From a virus: DNA of 52,073 bases. Below the pieces are notes generated by a model. That model did not search any database. It was not told the DNA's origin and saw only the letters and a list, made by a program, of their open reading frames with translations. Position 1 is the first letter of the stretch. Every line of letters starts with the position of its first letter. The DNA is taken from the IMG/VR virus record IMGVR_UViG_3300025141_015674, positions 1 through 52,073 of that record; one strand, given 5' to 3'. The position numbers were made by a program, and so were the translations under genes. This document shows, piece by piece, positions 44,618-52,073 of the stretch.

Positions 44618-47419
44618 ATGCCTAGAGGTTTAACAAGCAATCAATATCGTCTCCATCCACAGCCGAAGAAAATAAGCATTTTTGACGATGCGCTAATATG
44701 GCCAGGACCGCCACCAGCCGCAGTCCCATTTTTTGAGTGGGCTCCATCGAAAACCATCGATTTTATGAGATATCGAATGTCGCGGGATTGGTCGGGGACG
44801 TGGCACGGTGGCATGGGAATCGGCAACATGGGTCCTGGCCAGCCGATTACCATATTTCAGTGGCTAAGGCAAAATCCTCCTAGTGGTCAAAGTTATTCCA
44901 ATACCGTGAGTTGGGCAGGCGGTCAGTGGACGCGAACAGAAAAAATTACAATTGGATACTACGAAGGGGCGATAGCGACGGCGGCTGGTTCTGCTGATCC
45001 GCGCCTGACTACGAGAGACAAATGGTTATATATTTTGGATGATGGACAGTTTGCGTCGGGTGATTGGACGGTCGATCCTGCACCAGGACCACATGGTATT
45101 ATTTCTACATTTTCAAAACTACAGATTGATAATGATCATACAAACCCTATTCACTTTACTGATTATGTATTGGATTATAACGCACCGCTTGATAAGAAAA
45201 AAATTGGAGATAATTATTATGGCTCTTTGACGGTTTCTGAAGCTGAAGTTGTGCCATCTTATAATTTTTATATTCAAGCCTATGAATCAATTTTGACCCA
45301 ACCAGATGATCCCAATAAAGAGCCGCATGAAAGTATGTTGCCCAGCTTATATTCGTTTTTAAGTGTTATTGAAAACGAAAATGATAAAAGGCGTTTACTT
45401 AATCCCAATTCTTCCGAATATGATCCGGCCACTATTAATACAATTTTTGAGAAGCATATTACCTTAAATGGAACAATCCAGGGAACTCGTGTTGCTACTG
45501 ATGTTACTTACAATGCGGGCGGTCGATCAAGAAGTGTGGAAGCCGATGTAAGCAAAGGACAATATTTTGACAAATATGCTTATGCATTTGCAGCTGCGGC
45601 AAAAGATACTTCAGTTCCTTCTTGGGATCAAAATACCTCTACTAATGATCCTTATTCTTTATCACAAAAGTTTAAAAATCAAATTGTTCCGATGGATGAT
45701 ATTGAGGTGTTTGCAACTTTTAATGAAATCGCAAATCGCTTTCCGATGTATTATAAAATTAATTTTTCTACCTCAAATACACTTTTTTCTGAAGCTGTTA
45801 GTCTCCTTGAGGATTCAAACTTAATGCCCATGCTTATAAAAGATTTTGTGGATGGAACCATGGGCGCTCCACAGAATATGGATTTTCGGCTTGCAGCATC
45901 TGGGCTCAACCTACCATTTACTGGTTCCACCTGGAGCAAAGGAACTGGCGAAGTAGGTAATGAACTTGTCTCAGGGAAATTAAAATGTTGGGATATGAGT
46001 GCTTGGATTTCCACTCTCTCCAGTCGGGGGTCAGCAGTGTTTCAAAAACCACTGAACGGTGTATTTTTGGGCCAGTACAATCCGGAATCTTTGGTGTCAC
46101 AAGCCAACTCTATGTTAACAAATTTCAAGGTTCTTATTGCGAAAGCGCAGCTGCAATATCTTATTAATACCAAAACTCGTACATGGGCTCAACTCGTCGA
46201 TGGCCAGAAAGCATATCACGAAACAGTATTTTATAAAGTAGAAAAGTGGTATGCTGATGCTGATGGGAATCCTATAAATCCAACAACCCCCAATGAACCT
46301 GTACAGACTTTCTACTTTCCAAATTCTACTAAGTTGGACGAGCATAATTTTACTGACACACAAGTTAAATATGGTAAAAAATATATCTATAGGATTTATG
46401 CTGTTGAAATGGTGTTTGCTACTGAATATTGGTATCAATTGAATGATGCACCGACCAGCAATTATGAACAGGTTTCTCCAGTTATATTACATCCAGATCA
46501 AGCACAAATTTGTGCCTTATCAAAACCTTTGGTCAAATTGGTTGAAGTTCCTTATTATCAAAAAGAGAGTGTTATGATGGATTCTCCTCCTGTATGGCCG
46601 GATGTAGAAGTGATTACACGTAAAAATATAAAAGATCAAATATTCTTTTGGTTGACGGGCAATGCAGGCGATTATAAAATGAGACCTATAATAATTCAAC
46701 CTGATGACGAAGAAGCTATAAATTCAATTCGTTTGGCGCAAGAATTGAATAGCACAGAGCCGGTTCGTTTTAAGGGCGACGACCAAGCTCGTTTTTTTGA
46801 AGTGTTTAGATTAGAGAAAAAACCCACAAGATATTCCGATTTTAGAGGTGCAAAGATAGCTCATATAGACACCAAGATTAATATTAATCAACAATGTCAA
46901 TTTTCTACTAGTGGCGCATGGATTGATAATATCAAACCTAATCAAAAATATTATTATATATTTCGTACCCTTGATAATCATAATCATTTTTCTAACCCAT
47001 CACCAGTTTATGAGTTGGAAATGGTTTATGACGGTTTTGCACCCTTTTTATTAAGAAACGTTTATTATTTGGATGAAAATGCACCACCTCCACAAAAACC
47101 TGCTAAAAAGTTTACAAAGTATATTTATATTAAACCGGCTTTCGCACAAAGGATAATTAATGAGCAGGAATCTGGTTTGAAAGATGCAGATGGCAATCAT
47201 ATGTCATGGGCTGATGCTACAAATGGATTAACAAACAAACAAACACATGACCCCAGTGGTGGATGGCTTCATCTTGGGGTGAATGATCAGTCTTTGTGGG
47301 ACAAGCTTTTCAAAATTCGAGTAATTTCTAGAAAGACGGGAAAAAAGATTGATTTGAATATCAAATTTACAAAAAAGCATAGAATATTCCAAGAGGGAGA
47401 CAATAATAATTTATGTTAG
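44618..47419 (+). CDS. large (933-aa) virion protein with fibronectin-III-like segments
   Basis: The N-terminal 100 residues are Trp/Pro/Gly-rich and atypical of the remainder. Two segments look like fibronectin type III or similar Ig-like sandwiches: about 527-611 ('KYGKKYIYRIYAVEM') and about 725-805 ('IKPNQKYYYIFRTLDNHNHF'), each with the tyrosine-rich F-strand pattern. GAGGAGA precedes the ATG. Fn3-like modules are common in tail fibres and baseplate-bound proteins and aid binding to host surfaces. The exact role is unknown. Confidence 0.7.
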   Translation: MPRGLTSNQYRLHPQPKKISIFDDALIWPGPPPAAVPFFEWAPSKTIDFMRYRMSRDWSGTWHGGMGIGNMGPGQPITIFQWLRQNPPSGQSYSNTVSWAGGQWTRTEKITIGYYEGAIATAAGSADPRLTTRDKWLYILDDGQFASGDWTVDPAPGPHGIISTFSKLQIDNDHTNPIHFTDYVLDYNAPLDKKKIGDNYYGSLTVSEAEVVPSYNFYIQAYESILTQPDDPNKEPHESMLPSLYSFLSVIENENDKRRLLNPNSSEYDPATINTIFEKHITLNGTIQGTRVATDVTYNAGGRSRSVEADVSKGQYFDKYAYAFAAAAKDTSVPSWDQNTSTNDPYSLSQKFKNQIVPMDDIEVFATFNEIANRFPMYYKINFSTSNTLFSEAVSLLEDSNLMPMLIKDFVDGTMGAPQNMDFRLAASGLNLPFTGSTWSKGTGEVGNELVSGKLKCWDMSAWISTLSSRGSAVFQKPLNGVFLGQYNPESLVSQANSMLTNFKVLIAKAQLQYLINTKTRTWAQLVDGQKAYHETVFYKVEKWYADADGNPINPTTPNEPVQTFYFPNSTKLDEHNFTDTQVKYGKKYIYRIYAVEMVFATEYWYQLNDAPTSNYEQVSPVILHPDQAQICALSKPLVKLVEVPYYQKESVMMDSPPVWPDVEVITRKNIKDQIFFWLTGNAGDYKMRPIIIQPDDEEAINSIRLAQELNSTEPVRFKGDDQARFFEVFRLEKKPTRYSDFRGAKIAHIDTKININQQCQFSTSGAWIDNIKPNQKYYYIFRTLDNHNHFSNPSPVYELEMVYDGFAPFLLRNVYYLDENAPPPQKPAKKFTKYIYIKPAFAQRIINEQESGLKDADGNHMSWADATNGLTNKQTHDPSGGWLHLGVNDQSLWDKLFKIRVISRKTGKKIDLNIKFTKKHRIFQEGDNNNLC

Positions 47420-47462
47420 AAACTAAAAAAACAAACTATTTAGGTGAAGATGGGAGAACTTT

Positions 47463-48584
47463 ATGGCATTTTTAGACAACAGTGGTGATATTATTTTAGA
47501 TGCGGTCTTAACAGATACAGGTCGTTATCGCCTAGCACAAGGAAATGGATCTTTTAAAATTTCAAAATTTGCACTAGGAGATGATGAAATTGATTATGGG
47601 TCGTATAATAAAAACAATCCAAGCGGAAGTGCATATTATGATCTAGAAATTTTACAAACTCCAATATTAGAAGCTTTTACTAATAATACGTCTACGATGA
47701 AATCAAAATTGCTTACAATCCCACGAACAAATTTATTATATATGCCAGTAATTATGCAAAATAATAGAGTGGCTAATGCGAAACCATCAGGTAGTTCTGA
47801 AATGCATTGGGTACTTTGTGACGCTGCAACGGTTGGAACGAGCGGGATTAACGGTCGCCTTGCATATGCAGGCGGCACGGGCGGCCCAGGCGCGGGCGCG
47901 GGTGGCGGCTCTTTCAGCTTTATACAGGGAGTTTTAAATGGTTTTCAACCTGGCTATGGTATTTCAACTCAACAGTGGATTCAATGTGATCAAGGTATTA
48001 ATTCCAATCAAATTGCTGCTGGTGCTGCTCTTGATGCAGATTTATTCGAAACTCAATATATAATTGAAATGGATAATAGGCTTGGCTCCATTGTTCCGGT
48101 CGGAGAAGCAGGCGGTGCAACTGCCGCCATGCGAGTGTATAACATGGCGCTTGGCTCGGCGGTCGGCACAGGTACTGGTGCAAACCGAACGGTGACAGCG
48201 GGGACTGCAATAGCGAGTGCAAAAGTATCTTTTATAGATGATGATAATATTGCAAGTTATTATCTATCTTTAGCAACCGATACTGGAATTGTGGATCCTC
48301 TTACACCTTCGGACAATGCTGGTGCGCAAGGACGTATGATTTCTGGGCCTCAAGGAACTATGATTAGGTTTCGAGTTCAAGCAAGTATCGAATTACAAAC
48401 GAGTACCTATTTATTTGAAAAGCTTGGCAGAACTGCTCAAATGGATTTACCAACCAGGCCTGTAACGCAGCAAGCTATACGATATATTGATACTATCATT
48501 AAAGTAACAGGAGCAACGACGGGGTATAGCATAGATCTCCCAGTTAGATATGTCAAGAGTGTTCCGCCTTATAATACTGCTTGA
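47463..48584 (+). CDS. virion-module protein sharing an N-terminal domain with the 39628 gene
   Basis: This 373-aa protein opens with 'DNSGDIILDAVLTDTGRYRL', followed by a segment that aligns with the N-terminus of the 39628 protein. A Gly/Ala-rich loop (about 136-151, GC-rich) interrupts an otherwise beta-rich body. 'GPQGTMIRFRVQASIELQTS' lies near residues 297-316. GGGAGAA lies before the ATG. I recall the opening motif in marine T4-like phages, where the proteins are virion-associated or unannotated. A tail-fibre-connector or baseplate role is a guess. Confidence 0.72.
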   Translation: MAFLDNSGDIILDAVLTDTGRYRLAQGNGSFKISKFALGDDEIDYGSYNKNNPSGSAYYDLEILQTPILEAFTNNTSTMKSKLLTIPRTNLLYMPVIMQNNRVANAKPSGSSEMHWVLCDAATVGTSGINGRLAYAGGTGGPGAGAGGGSFSFIQGVLNGFQPGYGISTQQWIQCDQGINSNQIAAGAALDADLFETQYIIEMDNRLGSIVPVGEAGGATAAMRVYNMALGSAVGTGTGANRTVTAGTAIASAKVSFIDDDNIASYYLSLATDTGIVDPLTPSDNAGAQGRMISGPQGTMIRFRVQASIELQTSTYLFEKLGRTAQMDLPTRPVTQQAIRYIDTIIKVTGATTGYSIDLPVRYVKSVPPYNTA

Positions 48585-48612
48585 TGGAATACATAAACAA
48601 AAGGAATAAACA

Positions 48613-49785
48613 ATGGCAACAATTTTTAAAACATTTCTCAATAACGATATAACCTCAACAAAAACTTTATTGCATGAGGCAATCCCTCTTACGGGAACTA
48701 TAGCTTCTGGTACATATAATGCAGGCGGTGCGACGACGGAAACGTGGAATGGCACTAACATTAAAAACTATGCTCATGGAATGTTTCAGAGTGTTTATGA
48801 TTATCCTTATTTAAGTTCTTCGGCAAATCATATTTATGATCTTAGTGTTGGTTATGCTTCGGGTTCGGCTTTAAGTGGAACGGAAGGCGTTGATCGCACC
48901 CAACAAGTCAAAAAGATCAACATGTATAATACAATGGCTCAGGTGTTAGCTGGATTTGATGTTACTGGGGGCATCAGACAATTTGATGAAGATGGATCCC
49001 TGAAAAATACCGGAGATGACCCAAAACTCAAAAATTGTATTTTTATTAATTTTGCAAGACTTCTAGCTAAAGATGAAATCAAGAAAGGCTCATTTACAAT
49101 TAAAATTGGCACAGGGTCTTATGCAAATCCGAAGGCAGTAAGTGCTAGGACAACTGGTCTTTTAGTAATTTCTGATACCGGCAAACAAAATGATTATAGG
49201 GTAAATTCTCCTGCTGGGGAATATGCAATTTTGTCTGCCACAGCGGGTTATAATAAAAATTTTACAGTGCCCCCAGCTTGTGGTTTAATTTTTTATCAAG
49301 CAGGCGTTGTCGTTCTTAGTAGTTCGATTTTTCAAGTCGGTGAGCCGGGGGTCGGTATGACGAGCGGGCGAGGAATCCTTTCGGCTTCCATAGTTCCTGG
49401 ATTTCCGCCGACACACATGATCCAGTACAGGCCAGATGGCCTATCGATCACAGCATCACTTACTGGTTCTTCGATAAGTTCTTCTTGTAACTATTTTAGG
49501 CATCGTATTTATGATATGAGTTTTAATAATACAACCGAATTAAATTCAACAATTCATTTCTGTCGTATTAATCATAATGACTTTAATTATAGTGCAAATC
49601 CAACCTATTTGAGTGCAAGTAAGATTCGTGTGAAAAATACTACACTTGATTCTCCGATTTCATATATGACTACTGTTGGTCTTTATTCTTCAGACAATGA
49701 ACTTCTGGCAGTTGCAAAATTATCGGAACCTCTTAAAAAAGATCCAACAAATGAAATGACAATTCGCGTCAGGCTTGATTATTAA
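48613..49785 (+). CDS. virion-module protein, paralogue of the next gene
   Basis: This 390-aa protein has an AAAAGGAA ribosome site. Its C-terminal 45 residues, including 'YMTTVGLYSSDNELLAVAKL' and ending 'MTIRVRLDY', align with the end of the 49809 protein ('VGLYDEQRNLIGIAKV', 'FTFKLKLDF'). Earlier segments also match in order: 'IKKGSFTIKIGTG' against 'IQKGSVSCKFYVSG', and 'GLIFYQAGVVVLSSS' against 'GVVLYDEGFLILTGS'. The fold is predicted beta-rich. A tail-tip or fibre function is inferred from the cluster only. Confidence 0.72.
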   Translation: MATIFKTFLNNDITSTKTLLHEAIPLTGTIASGTYNAGGATTETWNGTNIKNYAHGMFQSVYDYPYLSSSANHIYDLSVGYASGSALSGTEGVDRTQQVKKINMYNTMAQVLAGFDVTGGIRQFDEDGSLKNTGDDPKLKNCIFINFARLLAKDEIKKGSFTIKIGTGSYANPKAVSARTTGLLVISDTGKQNDYRVNSPAGEYAILSATAGYNKNFTVPPACGLIFYQAGVVVLSSSIFQVGEPGVGMTSGRGILSASIVPGFPPTHMIQYRPDGLSITASLTGSSISSSCNYFRHRIYDMSFNNTTELNSTIHFCRINHNDFNYSANPTYLSASKIRVKNTTLDSPISYMTTVGLYSSDNELLAVAKLSEPLKKDPTNEMTIRVRLDY

Positions 49786-49808
49786 ACACAAACTAATTAC
49801 AGGTACAG

Positions 49809-50966
49809 ATGCCTTTTCATAAGTTTGAACAAAATGATATTTTTTATAATAGGATCAAAACCCATCCCCAAGTAAATTTTATCATTTACAATGCAAATAT
49901 CTATTATAATAATAAACCCAGGGATGCAGGAAGTTTTGTAAATAATGCTGGCATGGTTCCTACCGGATATATTAGTTTATATGAATTAAATATTGATAGG
50001 AAAAGTGGTAATTTAATTTATCCTTTTGTTACAAAAGATGGAAGTTTAGAATCTTTTAGTACTATTTCTACACAAAAATTTAATATTGATTTTTTATATG
50101 GGGATAAGATAACTGGAAGCTATCCGTTATCTGCTAGTTTATCATCGGATTATTATTCTACAAATGAAACCACTAGGCCCCGCATTAAAGCACTCAAAAC
50201 TGCACTTAATAGTAATAAAGTTTTAAGCCCTGTTTATGCTTACAGTTCTAGTCTTGGAGATAAGAGTGCGCAAGAATTACGGTTGATAAGTATTCCATCA
50301 ATTTTTTATGCATCCTCCATTCAAAAAGGGAGTGTGTCTTGTAAATTTTACGTGTCTGGAGCCTTAATCGGTGAGTTAAAAGATGATATGCAGAATGGCG
50401 AGTTAAGACAAGTATCATCAAGCACAGACGGCGTAACTACAACTGTCAGTAGTTCTGTTGCTGGTGTAGTTTTATATGATGAGGGTTTTCTTATTTTAAC
50501 TGGAAGCTGGCCATTATCATCCCACACTGAAGATTATTATGGAGGGGGAAACAACAAGCCTCGTTGGATAGATTTTTCAACTACTGGTTCCAGCATTCCA
50601 TCATCTAGTTTTTCATTAGATTTTAGTGGTACTAATTATGTTCCAACATTAACAATGTTGGCGCAAGCCCCCATTTCAACTGTTAACTACTCTAATAATC
50701 CTACTGCTCTTGAATATAAACATTTTACGCAACAATCAGCCTCCTATGGTTCTCAGGCATTTCAAGAATATCCAAAAAGATCAATTAAAAATATTGTATC
50801 AAGTTCTTGGGCCGAACCGAACGCACCCTTTAAAAGAGTAGTTTACATAAATTATGTTGGTCTCTATGATGAACAAAGAAACCTTATTGGAATCGCAAAA
50901 GTGGCAAACCCAGTAAGAAAAAGAGATACAGACGATTTTACATTTAAATTAAAACTAGATTTTTGA
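49809..50966 (+). CDS. virion-module protein, paralogue of the previous gene
   Basis: This 385-aa, Ser/Tyr-rich beta protein matches the 48613 protein in the second half (see that entry for motifs), while the N-terminal 100 residues differ. AGGT precedes the ATG at about eight bases. It is the last gene of the structural module; its TGA overlaps a candidate extended -10 promoter. No known domain or enzymatic motif is seen. The divergent N-terminus and conserved C-terminus suggest one shared attachment part and one variable part. Confidence 0.72.
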   Translation: MPFHKFEQNDIFYNRIKTHPQVNFIIYNANIYYNNKPRDAGSFVNNAGMVPTGYISLYELNIDRKSGNLIYPFVTKDGSLESFSTISTQKFNIDFLYGDKITGSYPLSASLSSDYYSTNETTRPRIKALKTALNSNKVLSPVYAYSSSLGDKSAQELRLISIPSIFYASSIQKGSVSCKFYVSGALIGELKDDMQNGELRQVSSSTDGVTTTVSSSVAGVVLYDEGFLILTGSWPLSSHTEDYYGGGNNKPRWIDFSTTGSSIPSSSFSLDFSGTNYVPTLTMLAQAPISTVNYSNNPTALEYKHFTQQSASYGSQAFQEYPKRSIKNIVSSSWAEPNAPFKRVVYINYVGLYDEQRNLIGIAKVANPVRKRDTDDFTFKLKLDF

Positions 50967-50972
50967 TATAAT
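50964..50972 (+). promoter_or_regulatory. candidate extended -10 promoter
   Basis: TGATATAAT is a perfect extended -10 (TGnTATAAT), overlapping the stop of the structural module. The -35 position (TTAAAT, 17-base spacer) is weak. It lies just before the switch to DNA-metabolism genes, where an early or middle promoter recognised by host sigma-70 would make sense. The predicted transcript start would leave only a very short leader. Confidence 0.4.
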
Positions 50973-50984
50973 AACAATCTATTT

Positions 50985-51341
50985 ATGATAATGAAAAAAG
51001 AACTTAAAAATTGGCGAAAATTCTTAATGGAAGCAGAAGATCCTTCTCATGATAGATATGAAGCTAATTTATATTTATCTATTGATCAATCCAAACCAAT
51101 TGATCGTACAGAAGTTATGAATGAAATGCGAGCGATTCCAGAGGTTACAACTGTTTATCGTGAAAGGGAAGTTTCAACTTCTTCTGTGGCTTTTGTGGGA
51201 GAATATATTGTTCGTTTTATTCTTCCTTCCGCCTCCGACGCTGCCAGTTATTATAATCGCGAATTAAAACCACGACTCAACTCTATTAAGGGATTAAAAA
51301 TCCAACGAGATTTGGGTTATGAAAAAATTGGTGATGAATGA
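50985..51341 (+). CDS. small phage protein, unknown function
   Basis: This protein of about 118 aa starts at 50985 or at a second in-frame ATG (50991); neither has a good ribosome site. The N-terminus 'KKELKNWRKFLMEAE' is a basic amphipathic helix, followed by an alternating strand/helix body ('YEANLYLSIDQSKP', 'VAFVGEYIVRFILPSA', 'YYNRELKPRLNSIKGLKI') that could be a ferredoxin-like fold. Its stop overlaps the ATG of the resolvase gene (ATGA), indicating coupling. The function is not known; it may be a small accessory of DNA metabolism or head assembly. Confidence 0.7.
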   Translation: MIMKKELKNWRKFLMEAEDPSHDRYEANLYLSIDQSKPIDRTEVMNEMRAIPEVTTVYREREVSTSSVAFVGEYIVRFILPSASDAASYYNRELKPRLNSIKGLKIQRDLGYEKIGDE

Positions 51342-51874
51342 TTCTTGGCTTGGATATTTCTACATCAATAACTGGATATGCAATCGTTGATTATGATGGA
51401 ACTATAGTTCAAGTTGGAAGTTGGGATGTGCGAAACAAAAATCACTTCCCAGATTTTTATTCAAAAGTTATATATTGCAAAGAAAGATTAAAAGACATTG
51501 CTTATTGTTATGAAATTGATCATATATTTATTGAGCCAGCCTTGAATATGTTTATGATGGGTAAGTCTTCATCCCACACAATTTCAACATTAATTAAGTT
51601 TAATGGAATTCTTTCTTGGCTTTGTTATGAAAAATTTGGATTTCAACCTGAATATATCCCAGCAATTTCAGCACGAAAGAAATGCGGGATTACCATTAAA
51701 CGCGGACAAAAAGCTAAAGAAATTGTTATGAATTATTTCCTTGACAATGAACCCAATTTTGTAGTAGAATATACTAAGCATGGAAATCCAAAACCTCAAT
51801 ATTATGATCAAGCTGATGCGCTTGTTATGGCAAGAGCAGGCTTAACATGTCTGAAAGAAAACTCAGGATCATAA
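51338..51874 (+). CDS. RuvC-like Holliday-junction resolvase / RNase H-fold nuclease
   Basis: This 178-aa protein opens with 'MILGLDISTSITGYAIVD', the RuvC first strand with catalytic Asp6. Glu66 in 'IFIEPALNMF' fits the second acidic residue, and Asp157/Asp160 in 'YDQADALVMARAG' fit the C-terminal acidic pair of the RuvC/YqgF RNase H superfamily. The size matches RuvC (about 173 aa). T4 uses a different resolvase (gp49, endonuclease VII), so a RuvC-type enzyme would be the phage's own junction resolver. Its role could be branch clearance before packaging. The start overlaps the previous stop by four bases, and the 3' end overlaps the primase start by 28 bases. Confidence 0.85.
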   Translation: MILGLDISTSITGYAIVDYDGTIVQVGSWDVRNKNHFPDFYSKVIYCKERLKDIAYCYEIDHIFIEPALNMFMMGKSSSHTISTLIKFNGILSWLCYEKFGFQPEYIPAISARKKCGITIKRGQKAKEIVMNYFLDNEPNFVVEYTKHGNPKPQYYDQADALVMARAGLTCLKENSGS

Positions 51875-52073
51875 AGGATTTTCTTGGTTCTTATTATAAA
51901 TCAAAAGATGAGTTACTTTTTCATTGCCCAAAGTGCAACCATCATAGAAAAAAGCTTTCTTTAAACTTCGACAAGAATGTTTTTAAATGTTGGGTTTGTG
52001 ATTATGTCGGCAAAGATATTGGCCGATTAGTTTATTCTCATGGAAGTCTCGAAAACAAAAGCCAATGGAAAAC
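51847..52073 (+). CDS. DNA primase, N-terminal zinc-binding part (3' cut by window edge)
   Basis: An ATG at 51847, inside the end of the RuvC-like gene, opens a frame to the window end (75 complete codons). 'FHCPKCNHHRKKLSLN' and 'FKCWVCDYVGKDIGRLV' give a CxxC...CxxC zinc ribbon (Cys27, Cys30, Cys48, Cys51) of the DnaG/gp61 CHC2 type, which recognises template sequence for primer synthesis. The catalytic TOPRIM domain would lie beyond the window. The gene is in the same operon as the resolvase. It could instead be a primase-helicase; the window does not show enough to decide. Confidence 0.8.
   Translation, partial: MSERKLRIIKDFLGSYYKSKDELLFHCPKCNHHRKKLSLNFDKNVFKCWVCDYVGKDIGRLVYSHGSLENKSQWK

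Noticed and set aside
1-52073. CRISPR arrays, tRNA genes, insertion sequences, integrase or attachment sites
   Set aside because: I looked for regularly spaced repeats, cloverleaf-type spacers, transposase motifs and recombinase genes and saw none; spacers are too short for tRNA genes.

Overview
This window is a densely packed, AT-rich stretch of a large tailed phage genome, most likely a T4-like contractile-tailed (myovirus-type) phage of an aquatic Gram-negative bacterium. Every convincing gene is on the + strand. Genes overlap or sit a few bases apart, and no gap exceeds about 45 bases. I saw no tRNA, rRNA, CRISPR array, insertion sequence or integrase. The phage assignment rests on a T4 gp55-like late sigma factor, a gp25-like and a gp6/J-like baseplate wedge protein, a run of very large virion-type proteins, a RuvC-like resolvase and the start of a DnaG-type primase. 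The host and the marine origin are inferences from overall resemblance to cyanophage and pelagiphage gene sets.

Region 1 (1-14037) is a sugar-nucleotide and surface-glycan operon of about 15 genes. It encodes a GDP-mannose 4,6-dehydratase, a DegT-family PLP enzyme with the catalytic Lys replaced by His (as in the colitose 3-dehydratase ColD), a GDP-fucose-synthase-like epimerase/reductase, a second epimerase, a classical SDR with an altered active site, a RmlB-like 4,6-dehydratase, a PhyH-type Fe(II)/2-oxoglutarate dioxygenase, a split HldE-like pair (sugar kinase and nucleotidyltransferase), a small HAD phosphatase and a cupin. Interleaved with these are four radical-SAM proteins: three of the B12-binding type and one HemN-like. 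A GDP-3,6-dideoxyhexose (colitose-like) route can be assembled from GMD, the ColD-like enzyme and the GFS-like enzyme. The kinase, HAD and nucleotidyltransferase suggest a second, heptose-like activated sugar. No glycosyltransferase lies in the window.

Region 2 (14051-15830) holds small phage genes: a conserved-looking 63-aa protein, an FmdB-type zinc ribbon, a membrane-anchored protein, the late sigma factor and a small helical protein.

Region 3 (15811-50966) is the virion/baseplate/tail-tip module. It contains giant proteins of 2710, 3439, 1304 and 933 residues around gp25 and gp6. The 3439-aa protein combines a tail-protein-I/gp7-like segment with several concanavalin-like (LamG and 'RENG') domains. 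A 507-aa neighbour has a DNRLRE/CBM-like N-terminus. Downstream proteins share an N-terminal module (39628 and 47463 genes) or are tandem paralogues (48613 and 49809 genes). The picture is a very large, carbohydrate-binding baseplate or adsorption apparatus.

Region 4 (50967-52073) switches to DNA metabolism after a candidate extended -10 promoter: a small protein, a RuvC-like nuclease and a primase fragment cut by the window end. Together, the glycan operon could modify host or virion glycans while the tail module provides lectin-like receptor binding. That link is inference.
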